The notes beneath the pieces are model-generated. The model did not search any database and was not told where the DNA came from. It saw only the letters and a list, made by a program, of their open reading frames with translations. Made by a program: the position numbers and the translations under genes. Shown in pieces: positions 24,301 through 37,000 of a DNA stretch of 64,000 nucleotides (within the stretch, counting starts at the first letter, position 1; every line of letters begins with the position of its first letter). Source of the stretch: Nissolia schottii (Eukaryota; Streptophyta; Magnoliopsida; Fabales; Fabaceae); the NCBI GenBank assembly GCA_003254905.1, contig QANU01096872.1, forward strand, positions 282,694 to 346,693, in the 5' to 3' direction.

Positions 24301-25611
24301 CATCTGGAGAGTGGTTGGTGAGTCTGGTTGTTAATTCTCAAACTGACAGGGTAATTTTGAATGTTAAAATTGACGTTTCTGTTTCTTTGTATCTCTACAT
24401 GGAACATCATGGTAATCTTAGGCACCACCTGCAAGTGCTCTTCCCCCTGGTTCTGTTACTATGAATGAGGCTGCCAAAACACCTTTTAAATCTGGTTCTT
24501 CATCTCAACCTTCAGATGAGGTGTCTAGAAAATTAATCTGCATTTGTAATATTAATCTCTTAGGTCTTTGAGATCTGCGTTTAAAAATCTAATCCATCCG
24601 ATTTTCAGGTCCAGTCCTTAGAGATAGAGGTTGAAGATGATACGATGGATATTCCAGTCCAGTCCTTAGATATAGAGATTGAAGATGATACTTTTAAAGG
24701 AATTCCATTTGTCATTCAAGCAGATGGAAAATGGATAAAGAACAATGGGTCAGATTTTTATGTTGAATTTGTTGGGAAGAAGCAGATTGAAAAGGTTACA
24801 CTTCCTGAAATTGTAATATAGGTTCCTCGTAATCAACATATCCTTGTTTTGTAACCTTGTAATTTAAATCGACATTTTTGTTCCTATTGAAAGGATATTG
24901 GTGATGGCAAGGGTACAGCTAAATTTTTGTTGGATAAAATAGCAGAAATGGAAGGTGAAGCACAAAAGTCGTTTATGCATCGGTGAGCAATCCTGTAAAA
25001 ACTTTTACTGCTTTGTTGGATTATTGTCATTTATCATCAAATGCTAGAAATAAGGTTTGCATATTAAGAAAATTGATTTTCTTGTACTTTGTGGCAATAG
25101 ATGGCTGAGCAAATGGTCCAGGGTCTTCAAGGAGAATTGATTCTCTCATGTGCAATTTTCATGTGACCTTGTGTCTATCTCTCTCTTCACATGACCTTTT
25201 GTCTATCTCTCTTTAAGGTCATGTAAAAATATCATTGTTTTGTTGCCTGTGTGTCTTTTCAAAGACCTTTTTATGTGAAAATACCACATAAGAGGATTCT
25301 TTCCCAGTCTCCAAATAGATAGTTGTAGCCTTAAAGGAAAATTAAACTTCTTGGGCCACCAAACACCGATGCCCAATATTATGTGTTATGTGCATGTGTA
25401 CATCAAATATTTAATTGAGCTGCCTGTAATCTTTTTTCCCAAGTTACTGAGTTGCTTTAGGCTTGTTGAAGATATTGATCACCAAAGTTTTGGAAGTAAC
25501 ATTTTTATCTGATTTTTGGTATCCATGAGAGATCTAATCATAGACCCATCGTCTTGGGAATCATATTACGGAATTGGGTTAGTTGAAAATTAAGGAAGTT
25601 TCCTAAGTTAG

Positions 25612-25647
<36 letters not shown>

Positions 25648-27974
25648 AGAGACAGAGAGACAGAAAGTCACACTCCTGCTCTCTGGGAATGTCATTTGAT
25701 GACTGATCATAGTGTATACTCCCTTTCACATAATTAGTCTCTGTCAGTGTTATTTTAACAATGGCTGCTTGTTAAAAGTAATAAACAATAACTTTTTTTT
25801 TTCAATTTTATTTCCCTTTTCAACTGTAAAACTAACCATGACAGATTTGGCTGACCAAAGTGCCATGTGCATGAGGATTTTTTGTTTCTAATCAATCCAT
25901 GATTTGGTGTTGAAAATTTACCTTCCATTAACATCTTACATAGAACCATTACTGATTTAGTATGCTCACCAAAATATTTTTTAGGATCTCATTTTGTTGA
26001 GTTGGATCTGGTTTGGTCACTCATACAATTTTTGTTCAGGTTTAACATTGCATCAGATTTGATAGATCAAGCCAAAAGTGCTGGGAACTTGGGTTTTGCG
26101 GGGATTTTGGTGTGGATGAGATTCATGGCTACAAGGCAGCTCATATGGAACAAAAATTACAACGTGAAGCCGCGGTACTTCCTATAAAATGTTTATTATC
26201 ACTAGACTCAGGAATTATACAATATCTGACTTTTTGCTTTAGGTTTGGCTAGTTTAGTCTTTTTGTTTTTTCTTTTGTAAACAAGCAAATTGATTTGCTA
26301 TATATATATATATATCTTATGATTGTGTCTTTTTCTTCGTGCTTGTTCCTCTTCTGATCACAATTATATTGGTTGCCTATTGGAACAGTGAGATAAGTAA
26401 AGCACAGGATAGGCTTACAGATTTGCTCCAGAATGTTTATGCAAGTTATCCACAGTATAGGGAACTTGTGAGGATGATCCTGTCTACGGTTGGTCGTGGA
26501 GGTGAAGGTGATGTGGGACAGCGAATTCGAGATGAAATCCTTGTTATCCAAGTATGTATGGTTTTTATATTTTTCCCTTAGTGTCTGCGTTTTTCCTTGC
26601 TGTGCACATTTATTGATCTTAAATACGCGGACTATTTCTGTTTGACTTGTAGAGAAATAATAATTGCAAGGGTGGAATGATGGAGGAATGGCACCAGAAG
26701 TTGCACAATAACACTAGTCCTGATGATGTTGTAATCTGTCAGGTACTGAAGTTGTTGATCTCTTTGTTATTCCTCATGGCTTGCCTTATCATCCTCACCT
26801 TTGATGTTTTGGTGAATCTGTCCAGGCACTAATTGATTATGTCAATAGTGACTTTGATATTGGTGTTTACTGGAAAACCTTGAATGATAACGGAATAACA
26901 AAAGAACGTCTTCTGAGCTACGATCGTGCCATCCATTCCGAACCAAATTTCAGGAGAGATCAGAAGGAAGGTCTTTTGCGTGATCTAGGAAACTACATGA
27001 GGACTTTGAAGGTTGGATTCTTGTAGCCTTCATTCTGTTTTCTATTTTTTCTTCCTTCCTTCCTTGCTTCTTTTTTTTTTTTTTCCTTCTTTTTTTTTTT
27101 TTTCCTTCTTTTTCACCAATGATTGCACATTATTGATCTTTTTGTTCTATTTTTTTGTTCTTTTGCAATGGTTCTTGTTGCTTTGCTAATATGGGTGTGT
27201 GTAGACTGGAATATGATCACGGAAAATGTTGCAGCATACACCTCTATCTGTATATGCCTGACAGCATGAGAAAGGATTGTTGTTGCCAACAATAAGGTGA
27301 AAGAGAGAGAGAGGGAGGGGGGGGATAGTTTCTACCTTGCATTATATAGGATAGGAGCCTCTTACTGCTACTGGTTATTTCAATATTTGTTCCATCTTTC
27401 ATTACCTCGTCAGTGGTCTTCTAAGAAAGCTTTGTACAATCCCGTGTTACCTATCTCCTGGTACCCTTGACATATTTGGCTCACCCTACGGATTATATTT
27501 TTCCGGGACATGATTTTGGTTTGATTACATCATATGCAGGCAGTTCATTCAGGTGCAGATCTTGAATCTGCTATTACAAATTGTATGGGCTACAAATCTG
27601 AGGTAACAACTGTTAACACTTCTGTTGCCCAGGGAAGCATCCTGCTATATTTTGACAGATCTTCATGTTACTAATTTAAATTTTATTGTTTCTCAGGGTC
27701 AGGGCTTCATGGTTGGGGTGCAGATAAATCCAGTGTCTGGTTTGCCATCTGGTTTTCATGTAATGTTGTCTAACTTTTTATATAACTGTTTGTGATGATG
27801 CTGTTATGTCTTCTGAATAATAAAAATGATTTGTTTGATGCGTCTAAGCAGGAATTACTTCAGTATGTGATGGAACACGTTGAAGATAAGAATGCTGAAC
27901 CACTTCTAGAGGTTTATGCACCTTAGATATAGTGAATAATCATTTTTTGTTTGCAAGTCTAGCATTGACTTTCC

Positions 27975-28026
<52 letters not shown>

Positions 28027-31000
28027 GTTTTTGCAATAGGGTTTGCTGGAGGCTCGTGAAGAACTCCGACCATTACTCCATAAATCCCACACACGTCTGA
28101 GAGATCTTTTATTTTTGGATGTTGCCCTTGATTCTACGGTTAGAACAGCAGTGGAAAGGGGATATGAGGAACTAAACAAGGCTGGACCTGAGGTGACTTC
28201 CTGGTTTGATGGCCTAATTGTTCTTAAAATGCTCTCTAATTTTTTTTGTTATTTATTGTTTTAAATCAAGAAATTAAAATATGCAAAGATGAACTTTGAT
28301 ATTCTGATGTATGGACTACGCAGAAAATAATGTACTTCATTTGCTTGGTTCTGGAAAATCTTGCACTTTCATCGGATGACAATGAGGATCTTATCTACTG
28401 TTTGAAGGTATAATGATATTTTAGACTCATTTCCAGTTATATTTTGGGCTTATTAGTCCTGCCATTCCTTTCAAAATGCTTATTCACGCTTATAAAGACT
28501 ATTTTAGTCTAGCGTCTGAAATTTTTTCACATAACAGCAAAGAGTTGAGTTTTGCACTGTGTTAAATTAAATATAAAACCATTTATGAACCGTCACCTAA
28601 CAGCTTTGAGCTTTGCAGAGATTTGGTTTTTGACTTGGTGTGAGACCCTAGTACTAAGTGATCTATAGTTCAATTCTTGCTGCCTCCATTCTTCTAATTA
28701 AAAGTTAAATTTCAACACGTACGTAGACGGAACTGTCCATTGTCTATGCTTCAAGCCCAAATGGCTATTTCATGGCAGGGCATGTTAGACATAAAACCAT
28801 TGATGAGCCTTCACCTAACAATATAAGTTTTTAGGAAAGTTGGTTCTTAACACATTGGTTTAAGCATGTTGTTTGGTTTAAATGCAAGCCGAGTTTAGTT
28901 GACAGTGGCAATGTAGCTGTTAAATATAAAAATCGAGTAAAATATCATTTTCGTCCCTGAAGTTGGTAGCTTCCATAAATTTTGTCCCAAAATTTTCAAA
29001 ATCATCAAAATTGTTCCTGAAGTTGGCAAACGTCCATCAAAATTGACCCCCATATCCCCATAGGCAAACTTGATGGACTTTTGGCAACTTCGAGGACAGT
29101 TTTGATGATTTTGAAAGTTTGGGGACAAAATTGATGGAAGCTGCCAACTTCAGGGAGAAAAATGATGTTTTACTCTATAAAAATCATTTAATTGCCTCCA
29201 CCCAACAATTTAAATTTTTGGGAGAGATGATTTTTAACATAGTATTAGAACCTCTACGACCCAGTGGTCGAGAGTTTGATTCCTACCGCTCTCATTCTTA
29301 AAAGTAAAAAAGTTTAGCATATAGTATAAGGTCGGCCTATGCGTTTTCCTCGCTTTAAGACCAATGGGCTCTTGAGTGAAGGGACATGTTAACTAAAAAA
29401 ACCATTCAATTGCCTCTACCCAACATCTTAAGCTTTTGGAAGAGATGATTCTTAACCGTTGCAATGAGGTTAGTAGTGTAAATAAATTTAAATCCATGAT
29501 ATTTGGTAAGGTTGTTTTTGGACGGTGTCATGACCTTTGTTATTGTTTGTAGCTGTTCATTGCATAACTTTTTTTTTTTTTTTTTTTTTAAATCTTGGTC
29601 AATTATTCAGTTTGTTAATGATTTGATGTCATACACTCAAACATTGTGGGAAAGCATCAATTTATAACATAGTTAAGAAAACCAGACCAGACCGGCCGGT
29701 CCAACTGGGAACTTGGACCCCTTGCCGGTCTGGTTAAGCAATTTTTCTCATTCTGATTTTTTTTTTTTTTAAAAATTGATTTTATAATAAAAAATTGATA
29801 TAAAAATTACTTTTTTGAATAAAAAAATTAAAATATTAATTTTTTAAAATTAAAAAAAAAATGTTTTTCTTTATTAATTTTGATGTTGTACCTACATATT
29901 TTGTTAAAAAATATACTATCTCAACACTAATAATGTACAAATACTATATAAAAGGTGATTTTTACTTATTATATAACATGTATATACATATAAATAATAA
30001 AATATATATTTATTAGACCCCGGTTGAACCTCTGAACCCTTGTCTCGACCCGTTCGATGTTCAGTCTGGTTTTCTTAACCTTGGTTTATAAATAGACTTT
30101 TACATGTGTTTGGATTATTGTATTTTAGGTTCAAAATAGCTTATAAGCAAACAATTTTTAGACAAAGGGCAACCTAGTGCATGAGGCTCCCACCAAATGG
30201 GGTCTATGGGAGGGTATATATATGCAGTCTTACCTTGCCATTAGAGAGATTGTTTTTGAGGGTTTGAACTTCGACCTACTGTTTATAGGGAAATGACCTT
30301 ACCATTGTGTTGAGGCTCACCCTCTAAACATTTTATGAGACAACTTTTGGAAAGAAAGGAAGCGATTATTTCTCCAAAATGAGCATTAACCAAACATGCC
30401 TGGCTTTGAGCAAAATTAAGCACTTGCCAGAACTGATTATTTATGACCGATGACAATGGTAGAAGACCACAGATGTTGTTTGAATATTGGTGCTAAATGG
30501 ATTCATCTGTAATGTTATAGATGTTTGTGATCTATTTGTCTAGATAATTGAAAATATCCACCATAATTTATTTTTTTGCTCTTTTGAAGGGATGGGATGT
30601 TGCCTTAAGCATGTGCAAGAATAAAAACACTGATTGGGCATTGTATGCAAAATCAGTCCTTGACAGAACACGCCTTGCACTCACAAACAAGGCAGAGTCA
30701 TACCATCAGATTCTGCAACCATCGGCAGAATACCTTGGATCACAACTTGGAGTGGACAGATGGGCTGTATGTCTTTTTATGTTATTTTACATTGTGTCTT
30801 TTATTTTTTACCCTTGTTTCTCTTCTTAAAATTTCCTCTTGCAGGTGGAAATATTTACTGAAGAAATTATCCGTGCTGGATCTGCTGCTTCACTGTCTAC
30901 TCTTCTTAATAGGCTGGATCCTGTACTCAGAAAGACAGCTAATCTTGGAAGGTGGAATTGATCATGCTTGTTCAACTTTAGTCCCTGATTCCTTCTTCTT

Positions 31001-34000
31001 CAATATAATGTGGTTTACATGTTGCACTGTAATTTCATCATTCAGTTGGTTTGAAAGTGATAACCTTCTAATGCAACTCTATCTGGCCTGGAACAGCTGG
31101 CAGGTTATCAGCCCAGTTGAAACCGTTGGATATGTTGAGGTTGTGGATGAGTTGCTTGCAGTTCAGAACAAATCATATGAGCGGCCTACAATATTGGTAG
31201 CAAAGAGAGTGAAAGGAGAGGAAGAAATTCCTGATGGTACAGTTGCTGTACTGACACCTGACATGCCAGATGTTCTATCTCATGTTTCTGTTCGAGCAAG
31301 AAATAGCAAGGTATCATGGTTTGGATAGCCAGGTGTCCTCTAAATATTTAAGGCTCCTAAAATTAAATGATGGAATTGTGTATTTCAGGTTTAATTTGGT
31401 GCAAAGTAACATACTCTCGTTAAGTATAATGAATGTCTTAGTGAATGGTCAAACTGCAAATTACCACTCTTCATAAACAACTATAGCTTAAAAGAAATTC
31501 TTTAGTTATTATTACCTTAGAAATAAGAGCTTCATGTTTTGCTGATTTGGAACTTGATTGTCATTAGCAACATCCAACCAGTTTGAGATGATGTTAAATT
31601 TAGTTATCAATGTTGCAAGATTTGACACACTTGCACCATCCCTTCATCTGTTATCGAATGTGATTTTCTTTTGTTCAACAAATAAATAATAAAAGAATTA
31701 TCATGTTGATTTTGCATGTCAACTCTCAGTAAAATTGAACACAACAGTAAGTACGTTACAAAGTAGTTGATATTTTATTATGTTCACAAAGAAAAATTGT
31801 AAGTCTGATGATATATCAATAGAGTAAGAAGCAAATTTTTGCCTTTTTAAAATCTCATGTGCATGATAAGATTTTTGTTGCTAATAAGATTTCCATATGC
31901 GTTGGCTTTCAAATACTAATGTTTCAAGTTTTTCAGGTGTGTTTTGCCACATGCTTTGATCCCAATATCCTGGGTGACATCCAAGCAAATAAAGGAAAAC
32001 TCTTGCGCTTAAAACCTACATCTGCTGATGTAATTTATAGGTAACATTTCTGCTTTAATTTATTTGAATCTGACACTGTTTTGTGTATAATTGCTTCAGA
32101 GAAAACCATATCATCCCCGTGGATGTATATTGAATGCAACAAGAACAAAACCCTCAATTTTAGGGATTTATATTTACAGCAAAAGAAGAATTTACTTCCT
32201 ATTCTAATTACAGAGTATCAAATACTATCATCCCAAATCAAGCAACATATCAATAATCAATAATCTTTATATAAAGCTGTTGGAGAGTTTCAACTGCTTT
32301 GGGTCACAATTCTAGAATACCAAATATACCCAAAATATACCCAATATACACACTGTAACCTATCTCTTATAGGCAGTTCTATCATTTCATAACTCCATGA
32401 AATGCAGTTGAGCAGTTCCCTTTTCAAAGCACATCAAGCAGTTACACCACATCCCTCTTCACATTTAGTTTTTTTCTTTTAAAAAAAAAATCATCTCATA
32501 TATATCAATTTCTTATTTCTTATTACTATTTAGTATTTAATATTTAAAAATGAAAAATGTGGCTGGGCAAACATGTGGTGCCTGTCAAGCCCCCTAGTAT
32601 GAATAATATCTCAACATGCTTCAAGTTTTCAAGATGTTTGACTGGTTTATACCTTATGCCCATATCCCATTATGGTTGATAAAAGAATCACTTCGTCTCC
32701 TGCTGCAAAACCTGAATTGGGTTTCATTTCCTCTCCTATACTACTATTCTCTAATTTTTTGGGGGTTTTTTACAGTGAGGTCAAGGAAGGTGAGCTTATC
32801 GATGACAAATCAACTCACGTGAACGAAATTGGTTCTGTGTCACCCATGTCTTTGGTCAGAAAGCAGTTTAGTGGTAGATATGCTGTCTCGTCTGAGGAAT
32901 TCACTGGTGAAATGGTTAGATTTTCATAATGCAGCATTAGTTTTAAACAGTTACAGTTGTTTTTATTTTTACATATGTCTCTCTCGTTCTAGCCATCATT
33001 TTGACCCGAAACCAGACGTGTAAGTTCCTTATACTGTGGTCCTTCAGCATAACTTGTGTATCACTGTCTTCCCAGGTTGGTGCTAAATCGCGGAATATTG
33101 CTTATTTAAAAGGAAAAGTACCTTCTTGGGTTGGAATTCCTACCTCAGTTGCCATACCATTTGGAGTTTTTGAACATGTTCTTTCTGATAAGTCAAATCA
33201 GGTTCGACATGTTATCTCTAATCTCAAATTTTGTGGTTATATTTTGGTTGGATTTACCATGTCAGTCAACTAGTTAGAGCTCCTTTTTGGTTTTATGAGA
33301 ACAGTGATTTGGTAGAACAAACACCTCTGATTCTGGCTGTTGAATTGAATTGCTAACCTAATGTATTTGATCTAGGGCAGTTTTCACTTAATATACAGAA
33401 AGATTAGTTACTCTTTATTGGAGCATAAATTTGAATTTGAACTGAAGGTGCCAAGTCCATTTATCATGACTAAATATTGTGATGAGTGAACCTTCTTATT
33501 TTATTTCAAGTACACTATTCTAAAATGAATCTTTTCCCCTCTTGCTGTTGCTATTTTAGTTTTATATTCAAGATAAGGTCCGGCAGAGGCAAACTCTTAC
33601 AATTTTTTTTTTTTTGATAAAATAAGAATTTTATTAAGAAGAGAAGAGAATATAAAAAGCAAGAGGATAAGATCCTCTATAATGAGACAAGAACATAACC
33701 AAAAAATACAAAAGTTATCTATGGATTAAAAGCTTTCCAATCTCTCAATATCTGAGGGAGAATAGATTGTGTGTTTTACACTAAACAGATAATAAACGCC
33801 TAATCTTCTCTTACAATACATGAAAGTCTGAGAAATTGTCATTGAGAACACGAGAGTTGCGTTCTAGACAGATGCACCAAATAGTGGCAAAAATTGTACA
33901 TTGCCACAAGCTGTTAGCTTCTTTCCTCCTCCCAAAGCCAGCAAATCTAGTCAGCAAAAAAAGTAGCTAGGGTTGCAGGGCACACCCAAGATTCCCCAAA

Positions 34001-37000
34001 TATCCCAAATAGCTTATTCCACAAGAAGTTAGCTACTGAACAATGCAAAAAAAGGTGTGCAGCTGATTTTGAATTTACACCACACATAACACCCACATGG
34101 GAGAAATTGCCTTAAGAGGCCTTTGAACCCGCAACATATAAAGGATTTGACCTTATAGGGAGCTTTGGACTTCCAAATAGGTTTCTCAAGGAGAAAAGAA
34201 GGGGAAAATAAAGAGTGAGTTAGAAACTGGAAAAAAGACTTGCAAGTAAACAACCCAGCAAAATCTAGAGACCACAACCTGTTATCTGAGTTGGAAGACA
34301 TGTTAATAGACTCAAGTAGACCCAAAAGGACAACTAATTCTGAAGCCTCTCTATCATTCAAATTTATAAAAAAAAGTGAAAATCCCAAGAAATAATAGAG
34401 TCTTGACCACTATAAAAGTTCTGGCTAGGGGCATTGTGGACAGTATAGACGAGGGAAAGAAAACCTAAAAGAGGTGTCCCCTACCCAGTTATCCTCCCAA
34501 AAGTTAAAATGGGAACCATTCCCCACCAACAAAGAAAGTAAATGTTCATATGAATTTCCAGGGGCTATAATGAGAAGCAAGTGATGCAGATTTAGCATCC
34601 CAACCATTCTTTTCCAAGCCATACTTACTCCTAATAACCTGATGCCATAGCGAGTGCGGCTCTAAAGGAAAGCGCCATAGCCATTTAGTTGCCAATGCCA
34701 TATTTTTAGACAACAAATTTCTAAAACCCAAACCTCCTTTTTTCTTTGGACGACAACACACCTCCCAACTGACCAAATGATCACGATTCGAATCCAAAGC
34801 ACCCGATCAAAGAAAGTCCCTCATAATCTTTTCAATGGATTTGGTTACACCCACAGGTAGGCGAAACAAGGATAAAAAGTAAAGGGGTATGCTAGATAGG
34901 CAAGACTAAATAAGGGTCCCTTTCCAATTCCCTAGGTGCTTGGATATCTTTTCCACCACAGGATCCCAAAAAGAAGCAGATCTAGGGTTACCACCTAAAG
35001 GAACACCCAAGAAAACAAGAGGCCACTCCAAAATCTAACAATATGCTAAAGAAGCCATGACCGAAAGAGTTTGATGGTCAACATTAATACCAGCTATACC
35101 GCTTTTGGAAAGATTGATTTTCAACCTTGAGGCTATCTCAAAAATTTGAAGAAGCAAGAGGATGTTCACCAAACTCTCTTTGTCGTTATCCAAGAACAAA
35201 AAGGTATCATCAGCAAATTGTAAATGGGATACCACAATCCCTTCGGATCCCACTTTGACACCTTTAACTAACTCTTTATTTGTTGCCCAAGAAAGCAGAT
35301 GACTATGGACATCCACCACCAAAGTGAACAAGAAAGGGAATAAAGGATCTCCTTGCCTTAAACCCCTTTGACCTCAAAACCAAGATTTCGGTTCACCATT
35401 AACAATAACTGAGAAAGTGCTCAAAGTTAGACTACCAGAAATCCAATTCCTTCTCCTTGAGCCAAACCCTTTCCTTTGAAGCCCTTGTCCAAAAAACTCC
35501 AATTGACCATGTTGTAGGCTTTCTCAAAATCCAACTTGAACACAAGACATTGCTTAGACCTTTTGTTCATATCGTCCACCAATTCATTGGCTATTCAAAG
35601 AAACATCTAGGATTTGCCTTCCTAAAATGTAAGCGCTCTGGTTCTCTGAAATGGTATCTCCTAAAACCTCAGTCAATCAAAGAGAAAGAACCTTGGTGAT
35701 GATCTTATATAGACCGCTGACAAGACTGATAGGTCTAAAATCCTTGACTCTAACCGACCTATCTTTCTTAGGGATCAAGGAGATGAAAGTTGAATTAACA
35801 TTAACACCAATCCTTCCATTCCTATGGAACTCATCAAACACGTTCAAAAGATCAACTTGAATGACATCCCGACAATCCTAAAGAAAACCCAGAGTAAAAC
35901 CATCAGGGCCTCATGCTATATCTTTATACACCAAACAACAATTTTTACTTCCTCTTCTGCGAAAGGCCTCTCCAAAGAAAGCAACCTTGTCTTGACAGAT
36001 GGCAAACTGTAACAACTAGAACCAAATCCCCAGTAAGGACAAAATAATAATAATAGGGACTGTTTTATTGAAAGGAAAATTAAATAAGAATAATGGCCAA
36101 CATTCGAGAGGTTGGATGTCTCCTTGTGTAGTTTGTGATTTCTCAAATCTTTCCTGCTTCTATCCTCCCCTACCCTCTGCTATTTATAGCATTCTAATCT
36201 CTCATCTTATCTTCCTAATCTAATCCTATCTTATTTTACCTAGTCTTATTTAATTCCAATCCCTTACCCTCTGCTATTTATAGCATTCTAATCTATCATC
36301 TTATCTTCCTAATCTAATCCTATCTTATTTTATCTAGTCTTATTTAATTCTAATCCTAATCTTTATCTAATCGTAATCTTATCTAATTTTTATCTTTTTT
36401 GTCTAATCCTATTTTTATCTAATCTTATCTTTTTATCCTTCTGCTGTAACTAAAAGGTAATGGTGGAATCTTCCTTTTTTCTTTCTTTCTTCAGTAACTT
36501 CTTTTCCTGATTCTTGGTTGTTAGGGTATGTAACACAAACCAATCTAAACCTTCAACGAACGGTCTAGAATGGTTTTTCTATGAGTATAAATCCGTAAAG
36601 AACCTTGTTATCTCTGTAGTAATCAAACCACTATCTCTAACAAATTGACCTTTCCCAATTTCCAACTTCTTAATCAAACTTTTCCTTTTTCTCTCGAAAG
36701 CCACTTTGTGAAAAAGCCTAGAATTCACATCTCCTTCCTTAGCCCATTGGATATTGGTCTTTTGCCTTTAACTGATCTTCTCTTTCAACATAATCTCCTC
36801 AAAATCATTTAGCTGAGAAACCTTTTTCTCTCTATCTTCATTAGAGATAAGACATCCATATCCATTTTGTATAGGGACTGAATTTCCTTAAGAATCTCAC
36901 CTTTCTTAACTCTGATGTCTCCAAACACGTCCCGATTCCAAACTTTCAAACTATCTTTAAGGTCTTTTAACTTTTTCATGAACTTGAACCCTTCCCAACC

